Below are positions 56,631-64,000 of a stretch of 64,000 bases of DNA, in pieces. Origin of the DNA: Streptococcus suis (GTDB lineage: Bacteria; Bacillota; Bacilli; Lactobacillales; Streptococcaceae); the NCBI RefSeq assembly GCF_002960625.1, contig NZ_POJH01000029.1, forward strand, positions 89,199 through 153,198, read 5' to 3'. The notes under the pieces were generated by a model. The model was not told the origin of the DNA, searched no databases, and saw only the letters and a list, made by a program, of their open reading frames with translations. Made by a program: the position numbers and the translations under genes. Numbering within the stretch: the first letter of the stretch is position 1; every line of letters begins with the position of its first letter.

Positions 56631-57707
56631 TCACAATTCCAATGCATGTTTCCATTTAGGTGGAGGATGATTCTTATTGACTTTTGCTTGGGCTGTTTGG
56701 ATAAAATCACTTAAAGATAGTTCACTCTGCTGTTTCACAATATCATTCCAATCTGACTTTGTTTCAAGTCTTTGCAATGGTGGCAAATCTTGAAAAATCG
56801 GAAGTCCTTTATCTGACAGTTTCTGATAAAATTCTATTCCTGCTTCATCGTTATCAACAGCCATTGTTATGACGTTTGAATGAGTTTGAAAAAAGGTTGT
56901 CGTCTCTTGTATTGCCTGAAGATAATGGCTAAGTCTACTTGGTTTTACTGTATCTAGAAATGCCAATTTCCCCTGTTCCTCTGCTGCTAGACGCAAAGTC
57001 TGATAAGCAATCACTGAAAGTTTTAGGCCTTCCATTGAAATCAGGCGAACATCTGATAGCTGCTTTTGGTGAAGTTGATAATAACTCATCATATCGATAA
57101 CTGATTCACAAAAAATGAGTCGCTTAGGATTCCCAATATCGAAACTAATACCGACATAGCCATGAGATCCTTTCATGATTTTTTTGAGATAACCTCGATC
57201 GTGTTTTTCTTCATTTTTGACGAGACCTTGAAGGCTTGCGGCCTGTAAGGTCCCGTTGTGGTCATAGCTTTTTAACACTAATACGGGCTCCGATTGATAA
57301 GTAGCTTGAGCAAGCAATCCTTGTCTACCAAAGGTATTGATAGTCTGATCACTTAGGCCACGGATGTCTTTTAAGTAAATACGTGCTTGCTGAAAGGGTT
57401 CTTCATGCAAATAATATTGAAACAGTTGATAAGTTTCTTCTATCAACTTAGCTTGTTCAAAATCTCCAGTTTCAAGATAGGATACAGCCTCTTTGAAAGT
57501 AACACCTGCCACTAATTGAACAAAGTCAATCACATCCCCTTGTATATCTCTTGAAAACCATTTGAAAGTATTGGTATCGGCAAAAATCCGAAAGGAATCA
57601 TGGTCTGGGTGTTCATAAATGTGTCCTGATAAACGTCTGAAGGAATAACCTAAACTTTCAGCCACATCTAAAATGGCCTTTTGTTTTACTATTTTAATTC
57701 GTGTCAT
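56631..57707 (-). CDS. Toprim-domain protein (DUF3991-type, primase-like)
   Basis: A 358-residue protein. The N-terminal region (~1-80) looks like a degenerate primase zinc domain without cysteines. The Toprim core has FCESVIDMMSYY (~205) and MAVDNDEAGIEFY (~290). It is probably a primase or relaxation factor for the transferred strand of the ICE. Complete and in the ICE operon. Confidence 0.8.
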   Translation of the reverse strand: MTRIKIVKQKAILDVAESLGYSFRRLSGHIYEHPDHDSFRIFADTNTFKWFSRDIQGDVIDFVQLVAGVTFKEAVSYLETGDFEQAKLIEETYQLFQYYLHEEPFQQARIYLKDIRGLSDQTINTFGRQGLLAQATYQSEPVLVLKSYDHNGTLQAASLQGLVKNEEKHDRGYLKKIMKGSHGYVGISFDIGNPKRLIFCESVIDMMSYYQLHQKQLSDVRLISMEGLKLSVIAYQTLRLAAEEQGKLAFLDTVKPSRLSHYLQAIQETTTFFQTHSNVITMAVDNDEAGIEFYQKLSDKGLPIFQDLPPLQRLETKSDWNDIVKQQSELSLSDFIQTAQAKVNKNHPPPKWKHALEL

Positions 57708-57725
57708 CTTGTCTCCCTATCAAAA

Positions 57726-57748
57726 AAAGCAGAAGACTGTCTCCTGCT
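57726..57748 (-). terminator. Terminator of the TcpC-like gene
   Basis: AGCAG and CTGCT bracket GA-GACAGTC-TT, followed by seven T residues on the minus strand. Confidence 0.7.
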
Positions 57749-58385
57749 AGTTGTTCTCACTTGTTGTAGTTCCTTGGATCGTTGGTATGCTGGAATTAGC
57801 ACCATTTGTGGCTTCTTTCATGTCCTCCAGTTTCCCATTCCAAATGGTCAACTGATTAACCAGGAGCTTGTCGGAAACTTTGGAGTAGGATAACATAACC
57901 GTCTTGATTTCTGTCTGAGTGGTTCGCTGTTGTTGCTCACTCAAATCAGAAACATAGGTCACTTGGTAGGTAACTTCCGCAAGTGCAACATTGCTTTCTG
58001 TATTGACATAGATACTGGCTGATTCAAATCGGTAGTCAAGCATATAATCTTTATAAACTTGATTAATTGCTTTATTCTGATTTGCTTCCTCTTCTGAAAA
58101 TGCCGAATCCGTCATGTAGGGCTTGATACGAGCGTTATTTTCACCAAGCTGGACCTTGGTGAAATATTGAGTAAGAAATTCTTTGACAAGCTCATCTGAT
58201 AGGACTGTCGCTCTTTCCTCCTGCTTTTCCTTTGTCACAAGTTTATTGGCTTCTGCTCGTATTTGGTGCTCAGTTTGTTTTGAAACGGATTGTGAGCCAA
58301 TCGTATAGCCAATCATGACCATAAAACTGACTGCGATTAAACCTCCTACTCCAATCAGAAATCGAGCTTTCACTTTATTTAACAT
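57747..58385 (-). CDS. Conjugal-transfer-like membrane protein (VirB8/TcpC-type)
   Basis: A 212-residue protein with one N-terminal helix (~10-30) and an extracellular domain (~65-190) whose size and pattern fit the NTF2-like fold of Gram-positive VirB8/TcpC proteins. This is inferred from architecture rather than motif. It ends in a Ser/Thr-rich tail. Confidence 0.6.
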   Translation of the reverse strand: MLNKVKARFLIGVGGLIAVSFMVMIGYTIGSQSVSKQTEHQIRAEANKLVTKEKQEERATVLSDELVKEFLTQYFTKVQLGENNARIKPYMTDSAFSEEEANQNKAINQVYKDYMLDYRFESASIYVNTESNVALAEVTYQVTYVSDLSEQQQRTTQTEIKTVMLSYSKVSDKLLVNQLTIWNGKLEDMKEATNGANSSIPTIQGTTTSENN

Positions 58386-58454
58386 GGCTTACTCCTTTAT
58401 TAGTGATAGCCACATCATAACAAGATTATCTTGGAAAATTTATCACAAGAAAAA

Positions 58455-58474
58455 GGACTACCAATCGGTAATCC
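58455..58474 (-). terminator. Terminator of the 96-aa membrane protein gene
   Basis: GGACTACC and GGTAATCC pair (one mismatch), followed by TTTTTCTTG on the minus strand. Confidence 0.65.
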
Positions 58475-58480
58475 TCCGTG

Positions 58481-58771
58481 TTAAACTATTCTATTTCTCC
58501 ACCACTTTATAATAAAGCTTAAAACGAGAAATAGATTCAAAGCAATAAAAAATCCTGTAAAACTCCAAATACCATTGGTGGCTAAATCTTCTGTATAGAG
58601 GTATCTCTCAGTAAAGAAGAGGTAGATTCCATAGATTTCTATAAAGACTAATCCACTGATGAGTCCGATAAGAAACAAAGCAACTGAAACTTTCACAATC
58701 CGATAAAGGACGAGCAACATCAGTCCTATTGCTGCGATAATCAAAAGGCTTTGTAGAATTTGCTCCAACAT
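58481..58771 (-). CDS. ICE-borne small membrane protein (96 aa; DUF5966-like)
   Basis: Three hydrophobic helices (~5-25, 30-52 and 68-90). It lies 13 bases after the 99-residue gene. It may be a channel component or accessory of the transfer apparatus; the function is not known. Confidence 0.6.
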   Translation of the reverse strand: MLEQILQSLLIIAAIGLMLLVLYRIVKVSVALFLIGLISGLVFIEIYGIYLFFTERYLYTEDLATNGIWSFTGFFIALNLFLVLSFIIKWWRNRIV

Positions 58772-58784
58772 CTTACACCTCTTT

Positions 58785-59084
58785 CTAGGCTAATTGCTTG
58801 CGATAGTAGTCAGCCTGTCTCTTGTCTAAATCATCTAGTTGGGCAACCAAATCAAGGTATTCCGTCTTTGTCACCTCATCTAAGCTAGGAAAATCATTCT
58901 CACGACTTGTGATGATGAGTTCCAGCTGTCCAGTAATTTCACGCCTTGAAAAACTGTAATCAAAGGTCTCATCTTCATACTGTTCCTTTAAAGTTTGGTA
59001 GTTTGCCCTATCTTCTGAACTCGTAAAGCCTTGTGACAACCATTCTTCTAGTTGATAACGCATTTCTTCTAGTGTTTGGGTCAT
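58785..59084 (-). CDS. ICE-borne hypothetical protein (99 aa; DUF5962-like)
   Basis: An acidic helical protein (MTQTLEEMRYQLEEWLSQGF...). GGAG lies upstream. No domain beyond a remembered resemblance to streptococcal ICE proteins. Confidence 0.6.
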   Translation of the reverse strand: MTQTLEEMRYQLEEWLSQGFTSSEDRANYQTLKEQYEDETFDYSFSRREITGQLELIITSRENDFPSLDEVTKTEYLDLVAQLDDLDKRQADYYRKQLA

Positions 59085-59154
59085 GATCTATTCTCCTTTT
59101 GTGATTTCTTGACTTCATTTTACCGCGTTCAAAATTATTTGTCAGCCTTTTTTC

Positions 59155-59325
59155 TTATATCTCAAGTGCTATTTGTTGCTTCTTTTGGGGTGTTGTATCT
59201 TCACTAAACTTGGCCAAAGCTGCATCTATCTCTTCAATCTCTGCTTCTTTTTCAACCAAGGGAGCTAAAACATCATAGCCATCGTCAACATACGTTTTTG
59301 CTAAATGCCATTTCTTTTTCGGGCG
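59155..59325 (-). pseudogene. C-terminal fragment of an ICE protein, cut by the tet(O) segment
   Basis: An open minus-strand frame reads KKKWHLAKTYVDDGYDVLAP and continues to ALEI and a TAA stop. It has no start of its own. Upstream of ~59325 it runs into the GC-rich segment, so the 5' part of the gene is missing. The parent protein is not identified. Confidence 0.6.
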
Positions 59326-59332
59326 GTGTCGG

Positions 59333-59806
59333 TCATGGTTGGAGATATTTCCTCATTTCCGCTTTTACTTTCTTCTTTGCAACAGCAACGGATTTCTGTA
59401 TTGCAGAAGCGGTGCAATGCTCCATAGCGGCGATTTGGTAAAAATTGAACTCATACTCGTAGTAGAGCAGGAAACGTCGCCTTTGTATCTCTGGCAGTCT
59501 GTCAACCGCCTTACAGGGCAGTTCCGCCCGTTCTGCTTCAATCATTTGTTCCTCAATGCTCTTAGGCAGCTTTAACGCCCGCCTGTTCAGCGTTTCGTCC
59601 CATACTTCCGAAAACTCCCTGTGCCGCTCGTCCCATTGGAGAAGATTCCTGTTCCTGCGTTCCATCTGCCGAAATTCAAAGAATAACTGCTCGGATACTT
59701 CCAGTTCGTGGTGTTCCCCCTGCCCGTCCTTAAAACTGATAAAATACCTTATACCGCTTTCCGTGGATTCCTCCCGAAGCGTGTACGCCTTAGCTTTATA
59801 TGCCAT
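59333..59806 (-). CDS. Sigma-70-like/RNA polymerase sigma factor-type protein
   Basis: A 157-residue protein. The C-terminal HTH RRRFLLYYEYEFNFYQIAAMEHCTASAIQKSVA resembles sigma region 4. GGAGG lies upstream. GC content and codon use are far higher than in the ICE genes before it. Such ORFs are common in Clostridiales conjugative elements carrying tet genes. Its target promoter is unknown. Confidence 0.75.
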   Translation of the reverse strand: MAYKAKAYTLREESTESGIRYFISFKDGQGEHHELEVSEQLFFEFRQMERRNRNLLQWDERHREFSEVWDETLNRRALKLPKSIEEQMIEAERAELPCKAVDRLPEIQRRRFLLYYEYEFNFYQIAAMEHCTASAIQKSVAVAKKKVKAEMRKYLQP

Positions 59807-59889
59807 CCCGTTTTCCTCCTGCCAAAAATAAGCGGGGAGATTCCACTCCCCACCCAGTAGCCCGCAGAATAATGGGATGTATTAGACGC

Positions 59890-60305
59890 TTACAAAATTT
59901 TCCGAAGCTTCTTCCGCAGATGGTCTAACCTCGCATAGATGGCACCAGTCGTCAAATGCACAAGTGGGGCAATCTCCTTTGTGGAATACCCCTGCATTTT
60001 CAGCAGGACGATTTTCAAGGTACGCCCGTCCACCGTGACTAATACTTGATAGAGATTTTCGCTCTCAATCTCGTCCAGTAACTCCGCAACTGTATTCACC
60101 TCCGCTTGCCGCTCCCTGTCTGCCATGTCCTCAAGGTATTCCGCAACGTCATTCGTCCATCGGTAAAACCGCCTGTTGGAATTGAAGTCTGCCCTGTCCG
60201 CTATGCGTATCTGCTCAATGCAACGCCGCACTCACGCAGCAGCTTTTCCTCCGCTTCTTTCCAGATACGCCATTTCCTGTCCTCCCGTCCGTGGTTGTAT
60301 GCCAT
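59890..60305 (-). pseudogene. Sigma-factor-like gene with a frameshift
   Basis: The start at 60305 (GGAGG site) reads MAYNHGREDRKWRIWKEAEE up to LRECGVALSRYA and a stop. The rest of the protein (IEQIRIADRADFNSNRRFYR..., ending in region-4 HTH TTGAIYARLDHLRKKL) lies in another frame from about 60231. A small deletion near 60225-60240 separates them. The second part might be translated alone from a GTG, but it would lack the N-terminus. Confidence 0.75.
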
Positions 60306-60399
60306 TCTTTCTTCCTCCAATCAGAATTGATTGAGAGGGCAGAGAAAAGCCCCCTCATTTTCCCAAAGGAAAAAACAAGGGGGCTGAACGCCTTAAATT

Positions 60400-60909
60400 T
60401 TAATTTTCTATTATCTTTCTTAGTTTTCTTAGGATTCTGGCTTTGCGTTTGTTCACAACGCTCTGGGTTATGCCTAACCTCGCCCCGACTTCACGCTCGG
60501 AAAGTCCGTCAAAAAAGATTGCCTGTATCAACTCCTGCTCACTATCCGACAACAAAGGCAGGGCGGCTTTCAGCCTGTCCACCATAACAGCATTGACAAC
60601 GGTTTCCGCAATGTCCGCCGCTTCATCAGCGATAAAGTCCAGAGGATTCCCCTCGCTGTCCGTAAATCCGTCCAGAGATAGCAGGCTGTTCCTCGCATCT
60701 AATTTTTGCAGGTAACGCCACCGCTCCCTGTCACGGTAGAAGTCCGCATATTGCTCCCTTACGACTTCAAGCAGACAACCTTGGACGGGGATAAACAGCT
60801 TGTCCATATATCCCTTGTCGGCTTGCCTGCGGCGGCAGAAATCCGTATAGGACAGTTCCACATAGCCGCCGCTTTCTTTGATATATACTTTTCTTGGTGC
60901 GTATTTCAC
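60400..60909 (-). CDS. Sigma-70-family protein (ECF-like)
   Basis: A 169-residue protein beginning at GTG 60909, with GGAGG eight bases upstream. Region 4 is LSDSEQELIQAIFFDGLSER (~115) followed by an HTH REVGARLGITQSVVNKRKARI. High GC like its neighbours. It is the first of three sigma-like ORFs on this strand and probably drives genes of its parent element. Confidence 0.78.
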   Translation of the reverse strand: MKYAPRKVYIKESGGYVELSYTDFCRRRQADKGYMDKLFIPVQGCLLEVVREQYADFYRDRERWRYLQKLDARNSLLSLDGFTDSEGNPLDFIADEAADIAETVVNAVMVDRLKAALPLLSDSEQELIQAIFFDGLSEREVGARLGITQSVVNKRKARILRKLRKIIEN

Positions 60910-61398
60910 CGCTAATACCTCCAATCTGAATTTTTGAAATGTAAAAATCCAGATGGAGAGGCGGGGAGCGGCAACGCACACCAGAAACAGCCCTGCGGCA
61001 CTTTCCAACAAAAAACGACAAAAGAAAAACCGCAAAGGCTCTGTGACCTTCACGGTTATGGGAAATACAAATTCTGTTGTATGGAGATTGTACTTCCACT
61101 TTCAAGGTGAGAAGTACCGCTGCACTGGCAGAAATTTTTTTAACTGGTTTCCTGCCATTCTCTGATATGCTATGTATTGATAAATTTTACTTCGTATGAG
61201 CAGATGAATAACCGCCCGAAAAAAGAACATAAAAAAATCCCTCCAAATTTAAAAACAAATTCAGAGGGTAATTTAGGGTATAACAAAATAACCCACCCGA
61301 ATATCGTTTTTTTTATTTGGTGAGTTTGTTCTTTCAAATACGAAACAAAAAGAGCCGATGATTCGTGAATTGTTCCACAATTTCATCGGCTCTGCGTC
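60910..61398. other. Non-coding region between the sigma-like gene and the KTR gene
   Basis: No gene with a ribosome site was found. It holds two stem-loops: CCCTC/GAGGG around 61242-61268, and an 11-bp AGAGCCGATGA/TCATCGGCTCT (61351-61393). The second is followed by TTTTTG on the minus strand and serves as terminator of the KTR/tet(O) unit. Confidence 0.6.
61351..61393 (-). terminator. Terminator of the tet(O)-KTR unit
   Basis: An 11-bp stem AGAGCCGATGA/TCATCGGCTCT with a 21-base loop is followed by TTTTTG. Confidence 0.75.
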
Positions 61399-61572
61399 TT
61401 AAGCGTCTGGCTCTTTGATGACAGTTATCTTCAAGTTGTCAACTTTAATCAAGCTTTCTTGTCTGCATTTTGGACAATAAAGGGGATAATTCTCCAAAAC
61501 AGTGTCCTTCCTAATTTTATTACGGGTTTTGCTCCCACAAACAGGACACAATATCCATTCGCATTTCATCAT
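61399..61572 (-). CDS. Cysteine-rich KTR domain protein
   Basis: A 57-residue zinc-ribbon protein: CPVCGSKTRNKIRKDT with the diagnostic KTR, then LYCPKCRQESLI. This family regularly sits downstream of tet genes in Gram-positive elements. Function is unknown. It lies about 50 bases after tet(O). Confidence 0.88.
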   Translation of the reverse strand: MMKCEWILCPVCGSKTRNKIRKDTVLENYPLYCPKCRQESLIKVDNLKITVIKEPDA

Positions 61573-61623
61573 AATTAGTCTCTAATCCTTTCAAATCTCA
61601 TTTTATATGACTTTTGCAAGCTG

Positions 61624-63543
61624 TTAAGCTAACTTGTGGAACATATGCCGAACCTTATCTATACGGCTATTCGGGCGGCGGGGTTGGCAAATAAATTTAC
61701 CAATAGCTGGCTGGTATCCTTTTAACTCTGTCAAGCAGACTCCCTGCCCATTTGTGAAATAAGTTAAATCGTTCCTGTATTCTTGAATACATCTGGCAGG
61801 GATTTCTCCTTTCAGAATGACCTCGTCATTCTTTACCTGAGTACTTACAATATCTGCACAATACCTTGGGGCATCATGATACGCCCGTGAGAGATATTCC
61901 TGCGGTGCATAAATTTCAAAGTGGAGATATGGCTCTAATAGTTCTGTCCCTGCTTTTTTTAAAGCCTGCTCCAATACGATAGGGGAAAGCAGCCGAAAGT
62001 CTGCGGGGGTACTTACAGGACTATAATACAATCCATATTCAAAACAGATTTTACAGTCTGTCACTTTCCATCCATACAGCCCCTGCTCGCAACCATAAAG
62101 AACCCCCTCCATAACCGCATTTTGGAACGATTGATTTAAATATCCAAGTGAAACTCTGCTTTCATACTGCACTCCGCTTCCAATAGGGAGCGGCTCTATG
62201 GACAACCCGACAGAAGCCCAGAAAGGATTTGGCGGGACTTCTATGTGGATGGTATATTCTGCTTTTCTAAGCGGTCTTTCCATGTATATAACAGTAGGTT
62301 CTTTTATTTCTGCCTCTACATGATACTTTTCCTCAAGAATGGCACAAATAACTTCCATCTGTACCTTCCCCAAAAAGGAAAGTATAATTTCATGCGTTGT
62401 AGTATCCACGTAATACTTTAAAAGAGGATCGCCATCTGAGATTTCTGTAAGTGCCTCAAGCAACACTTCCCGCTGTTCGGATTTCTTTACTTCAATTGTT
62501 GTTTGGAGCATAGGGAGCGGATTTTCAATAAATTTTCTCTGCGGCAACAGTATTTCGTTCCCCAAAATACTGTTTAGCTGCAAAACATCATTTGGTAAAA
62601 TTACAATATCACCAGAGTAAGCCGTATCTGCTAAACACAATTCACCGTTTGTAGGAATACTCATCTCTGTAATTTTTATTTTCTCTTTTTCTGATATTCT
62701 GACAACGTCCCTCGAATGCAATGCGCCGCTGTACAGACGCACATAAGCCAAACGCCTCCTTTTTTCTGAATATTCAATCTTAAAAACCTGCCCGCATAGT
62801 TCAGATTGACCTTCAGGCGTTGATGAATAAAATTTACTGGCAATCACTTCTATAAGCTGCCGAATCCCCAGATTGTTTTTAGCGCTTCCGTGATAAACGG
62901 GAAATAACGTTCCGTTTTGGAATCTCCTGTTTTCTTCCTGTTCCAGTTCTGACATTTTAAACGGTTTCCCTGACATATATTTCTCTAATAGTTCATCGTT
63001 TCCCATAATTACCGTATCCCACTGTTCCATATCGTCATTGTCTGTTACATTTATATGGGGATGCTGCCCAACCTTTTGCTTCACTATAATTTCCGAAGAA
63101 AGCTTTGCTTTCATTTCTTGATATACCATTGGCAAATCAATCCCCTCTTGGTCAATTTTATTGATGAAAAAAATTGTCGGAATCTTCATTGTCTGTAGTG
63201 CATGAAACAGTATACGGGTCTGTGCCTGTATGCCATCCTTTGCAGAAACTAATAATACTGCTCCGTCTAATACGGATAAAGAACGGTATACTTCCGCCAA
63301 AAAATCCATATGGCCTGGCGTATCTATAATGTTGACTTTTACATCCTCCCACTGAAAAGATGTCACTGCTGTCTGGATAGTGATTCCCCTTTGACGCTCC
63401 AAATTCATTGTATCTGTCCTTGTTGTGCCTTTATCTACGCTCCCTGGTTCTGCAATTGCACCACTGGTATACAATAAACTCTCCGTTAATGTTGTCTTTC
63501 CTGCGTCAACGTGAGCCAGAATGCCTAAGTTAATTATTTTCAT
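61624..63543 (-). CDS. tet(O): Tetracycline resistance ribosomal protection protein Tet(O)
   Basis: A 639-residue EF-G-like GTPase that removes tetracycline from the ribosome. G-motifs: AHVDAGKTT (G1), RGITIQ (G2), DTPGH (G3) and NKID (G4). Length and sequence match Tet(O) rather than Tet(M) or Tet(W). Some segments (EPGSVDKG near residue 36, and [16 protein letters not shown] near 300) differ from the common Tet(O), so a variant or mosaic allele is possible. GAGG precedes the ATG. The gene is controlled by the leader upstream. Confidence 0.95.
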   Translation of the reverse strand: MKIINLGILAHVDAGKTTLTESLLYTSGAIAEPGSVDKGTTRTDTMNLERQRGITIQTAVTSFQWEDVKVNIIDTPGHMDFLAEVYRSLSVLDGAVLLVSAKDGIQAQTRILFHALQTMKIPTIFFINKIDQEGIDLPMVYQEMKAKLSSEIIVKQKVGQHPHINVTDNDDMEQWDTVIMGNDELLEKYMSGKPFKMSELEQEENRRFQNGTLFPVYHGSAKNNLGIRQLIEVIASKFYSSTPEGQSELCGQVFKIEYSEKRRRLAYVRLYSGALHSRDVVRISEKEKIKITEMSIPTNGELCLADTAYSGDIVILPNDVLQLNSILGNEILLPQRKFIENPLPMLQTTIEVKKSEQREVLLEALTEISDGDPLLKYYVDTTTHEIILSFLGKVQMEVICAILEEKYHVEAEIKEPTVIYMERPLRKAEYTIHIEVPPNPFWASVGLSIEPLPIGSGVQYESRVSLGYLNQSFQNAVMEGVLYGCEQGLYGWKVTDCKICFEYGLYYSPVSTPADFRLLSPIVLEQALKKAGTELLEPYLHFEIYAPQEYLSRAYHDAPRYCADIVSTQVKNDEVILKGEIPARCIQEYRNDLTYFTNGQGVCLTELKGYQPAIGKFICQPRRPNSRIDKVRHMFHKLA

Positions 63544-63584
63544 GTGATTTTCCTCCTATCAACACCCAAAAAAGGGCATAAAAA

Positions 63585-63616
63585 TACCCAGTGATAAATA
63601 CTCCTATCACTGGGTA
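63585..63616 (-). terminator. Attenuator terminator in the tet(O) leader
   Basis: A 12-bp perfect stem TACCCAGTGATA/TATCACTGGGTA with an eight-base loop is followed on the minus strand by TTTTTATGCCCTTTTTT. It lies about 40 bp upstream of tet(O) and would stop transcription unless the leader is refolded. Confidence 0.85.
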
Positions 63617-63767
63617 AATAACTCCAATAGCCCCAAAACACTTATATGTTTTCGGGCATATAAAATTACATGATAAAAGTATTCTTAAACTGGGTACAAA
63701 AAACTAAGCCCCATATTAAAAGTGAAACGGGACTGCTACTTTTTGTTCCCACTATCAAATTGACAGT

Positions 63768-63791
63768 TTATTTAAGAATACCTTGCCGCAT
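63768..63791 (-). CDS. tet(O) leader peptide
   Basis: A seven-residue ORF, MRQGILK, preceded by AAGGAG. It lies just downstream of the tet(O) promoter. In the tet(M)-type attenuation model, translation of the leader under tetracycline changes folding and permits read-through. Confidence 0.75.
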   Translation of the reverse strand: MRQGILK

Positions 63792-63823
63792 ATTTATCAA
63801 CTCCTTGTATAATACTGAATCTA

Positions 63824-63852
63824 ATTATATTCCTTAACCCTTTATTTGTCAA
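63824..63852 (-). promoter_or_regulatory. Promoter of tet(O)
   Basis: A consensus minus-strand TTGACA and TATAAT are separated by 17 bp. Confidence 0.85.
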
Positions 63853-64000
63853 GCTGACAAACTAAAGCAGAAAAAGCGGCAGGATTTCCTAAATTCTCAA
63901 AGTAAGTTCTAGTCTAACGCCAAAACTGGAAATTAGACTGAGACAAAAAAATAAGCTAGAACTTACTATGGGACAAGTTGGTAACTAATAATGAAAAACA

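Noticed and set aside
60767..61105. 112-residue minus-strand ORF upstream of the sigma-like gene
   Set aside because: It overlaps the well-supported GTG-started sigma gene in another frame and has no ribosome site.

Overview
The window reads as low-GC Gram-positive streptococcal DNA, most likely Streptococcus suis. The tmRNA tag decodes to AKNTNTYALAA, the streptococcal form. The first 35 kb holds an Ide-type IgM/IgG-degrading cysteine protease next to an M26 zinc metalloprotease, and a complete agmatine/carboxyspermidine polyamine operon laid out as in pathogenic streptococci. The species call is inference; the genus is well supported.

Positions 1-35165 are chromosome. In order they carry: two large surface or secreted proteases with YSIRK-type signal peptides (M26 and Ide family); glycolysis genes pyk and pfkA followed by dnaE; a GntR(YtrA)-ABC transporter operon; adenosine deaminase; tRNA-Ser(GGA) and tmRNA; a TVP38/DedA-like membrane protein that looks leaderless; the polyamine operon speA-speE-nspX-nspC-aguA-aguB behind a ~400-nt leader ending in a terminator; a DUF59/SufT-like gene; an array of hairpins; rpoD-dnaG; mscL; galE; rpsU; a DUF1461 membrane protein; and a NagD-like phosphatase. 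The chromosome is broken inside a NUDIX (mutT-like) gene at about 35165.

Positions 35166-64000 are accessory DNA. A triplet of large serine recombinases, a 46-aa ORF and a small XRE regulator sit at the left end. They are followed by a decayed IS982-family element with an IS3-family element nested inside it (both ends and both target duplications are visible). Next come a GT2/YfhO-like glycosylation pair and a divergent peptide-export locus. That locus has a 64-aa double-glycine peptide rich in His and Trp on one strand. On the other strand are an FtsX/MacB-like permease with an EHEHEHEHEH loop, a C39-peptidase ABC exporter and a lipoprotein, with a perfect CcpA (cre) match between them. A MOBP relaxase with two MobC-like partners and a candidate oriT follow, then an Abi_2 (HEPN) abortive-infection gene and a block of ICE backbone genes. 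At about 59325 the sequence switches abruptly to GC-rich DNA with three sigma-like ORFs (one frameshifted), a Cys-rich KTR protein and tet(O) with its leader-peptide/attenuator.

The accessory part is best read as a composite mobile element (IME/ICE) inserted in the NUDIX gene. Its right end, and presumably the 5' half of the NUDIX gene, lie beyond the window. The most novel-looking system is the divergent His-rich peptide/exporter locus at 46.2-51.0 kb.
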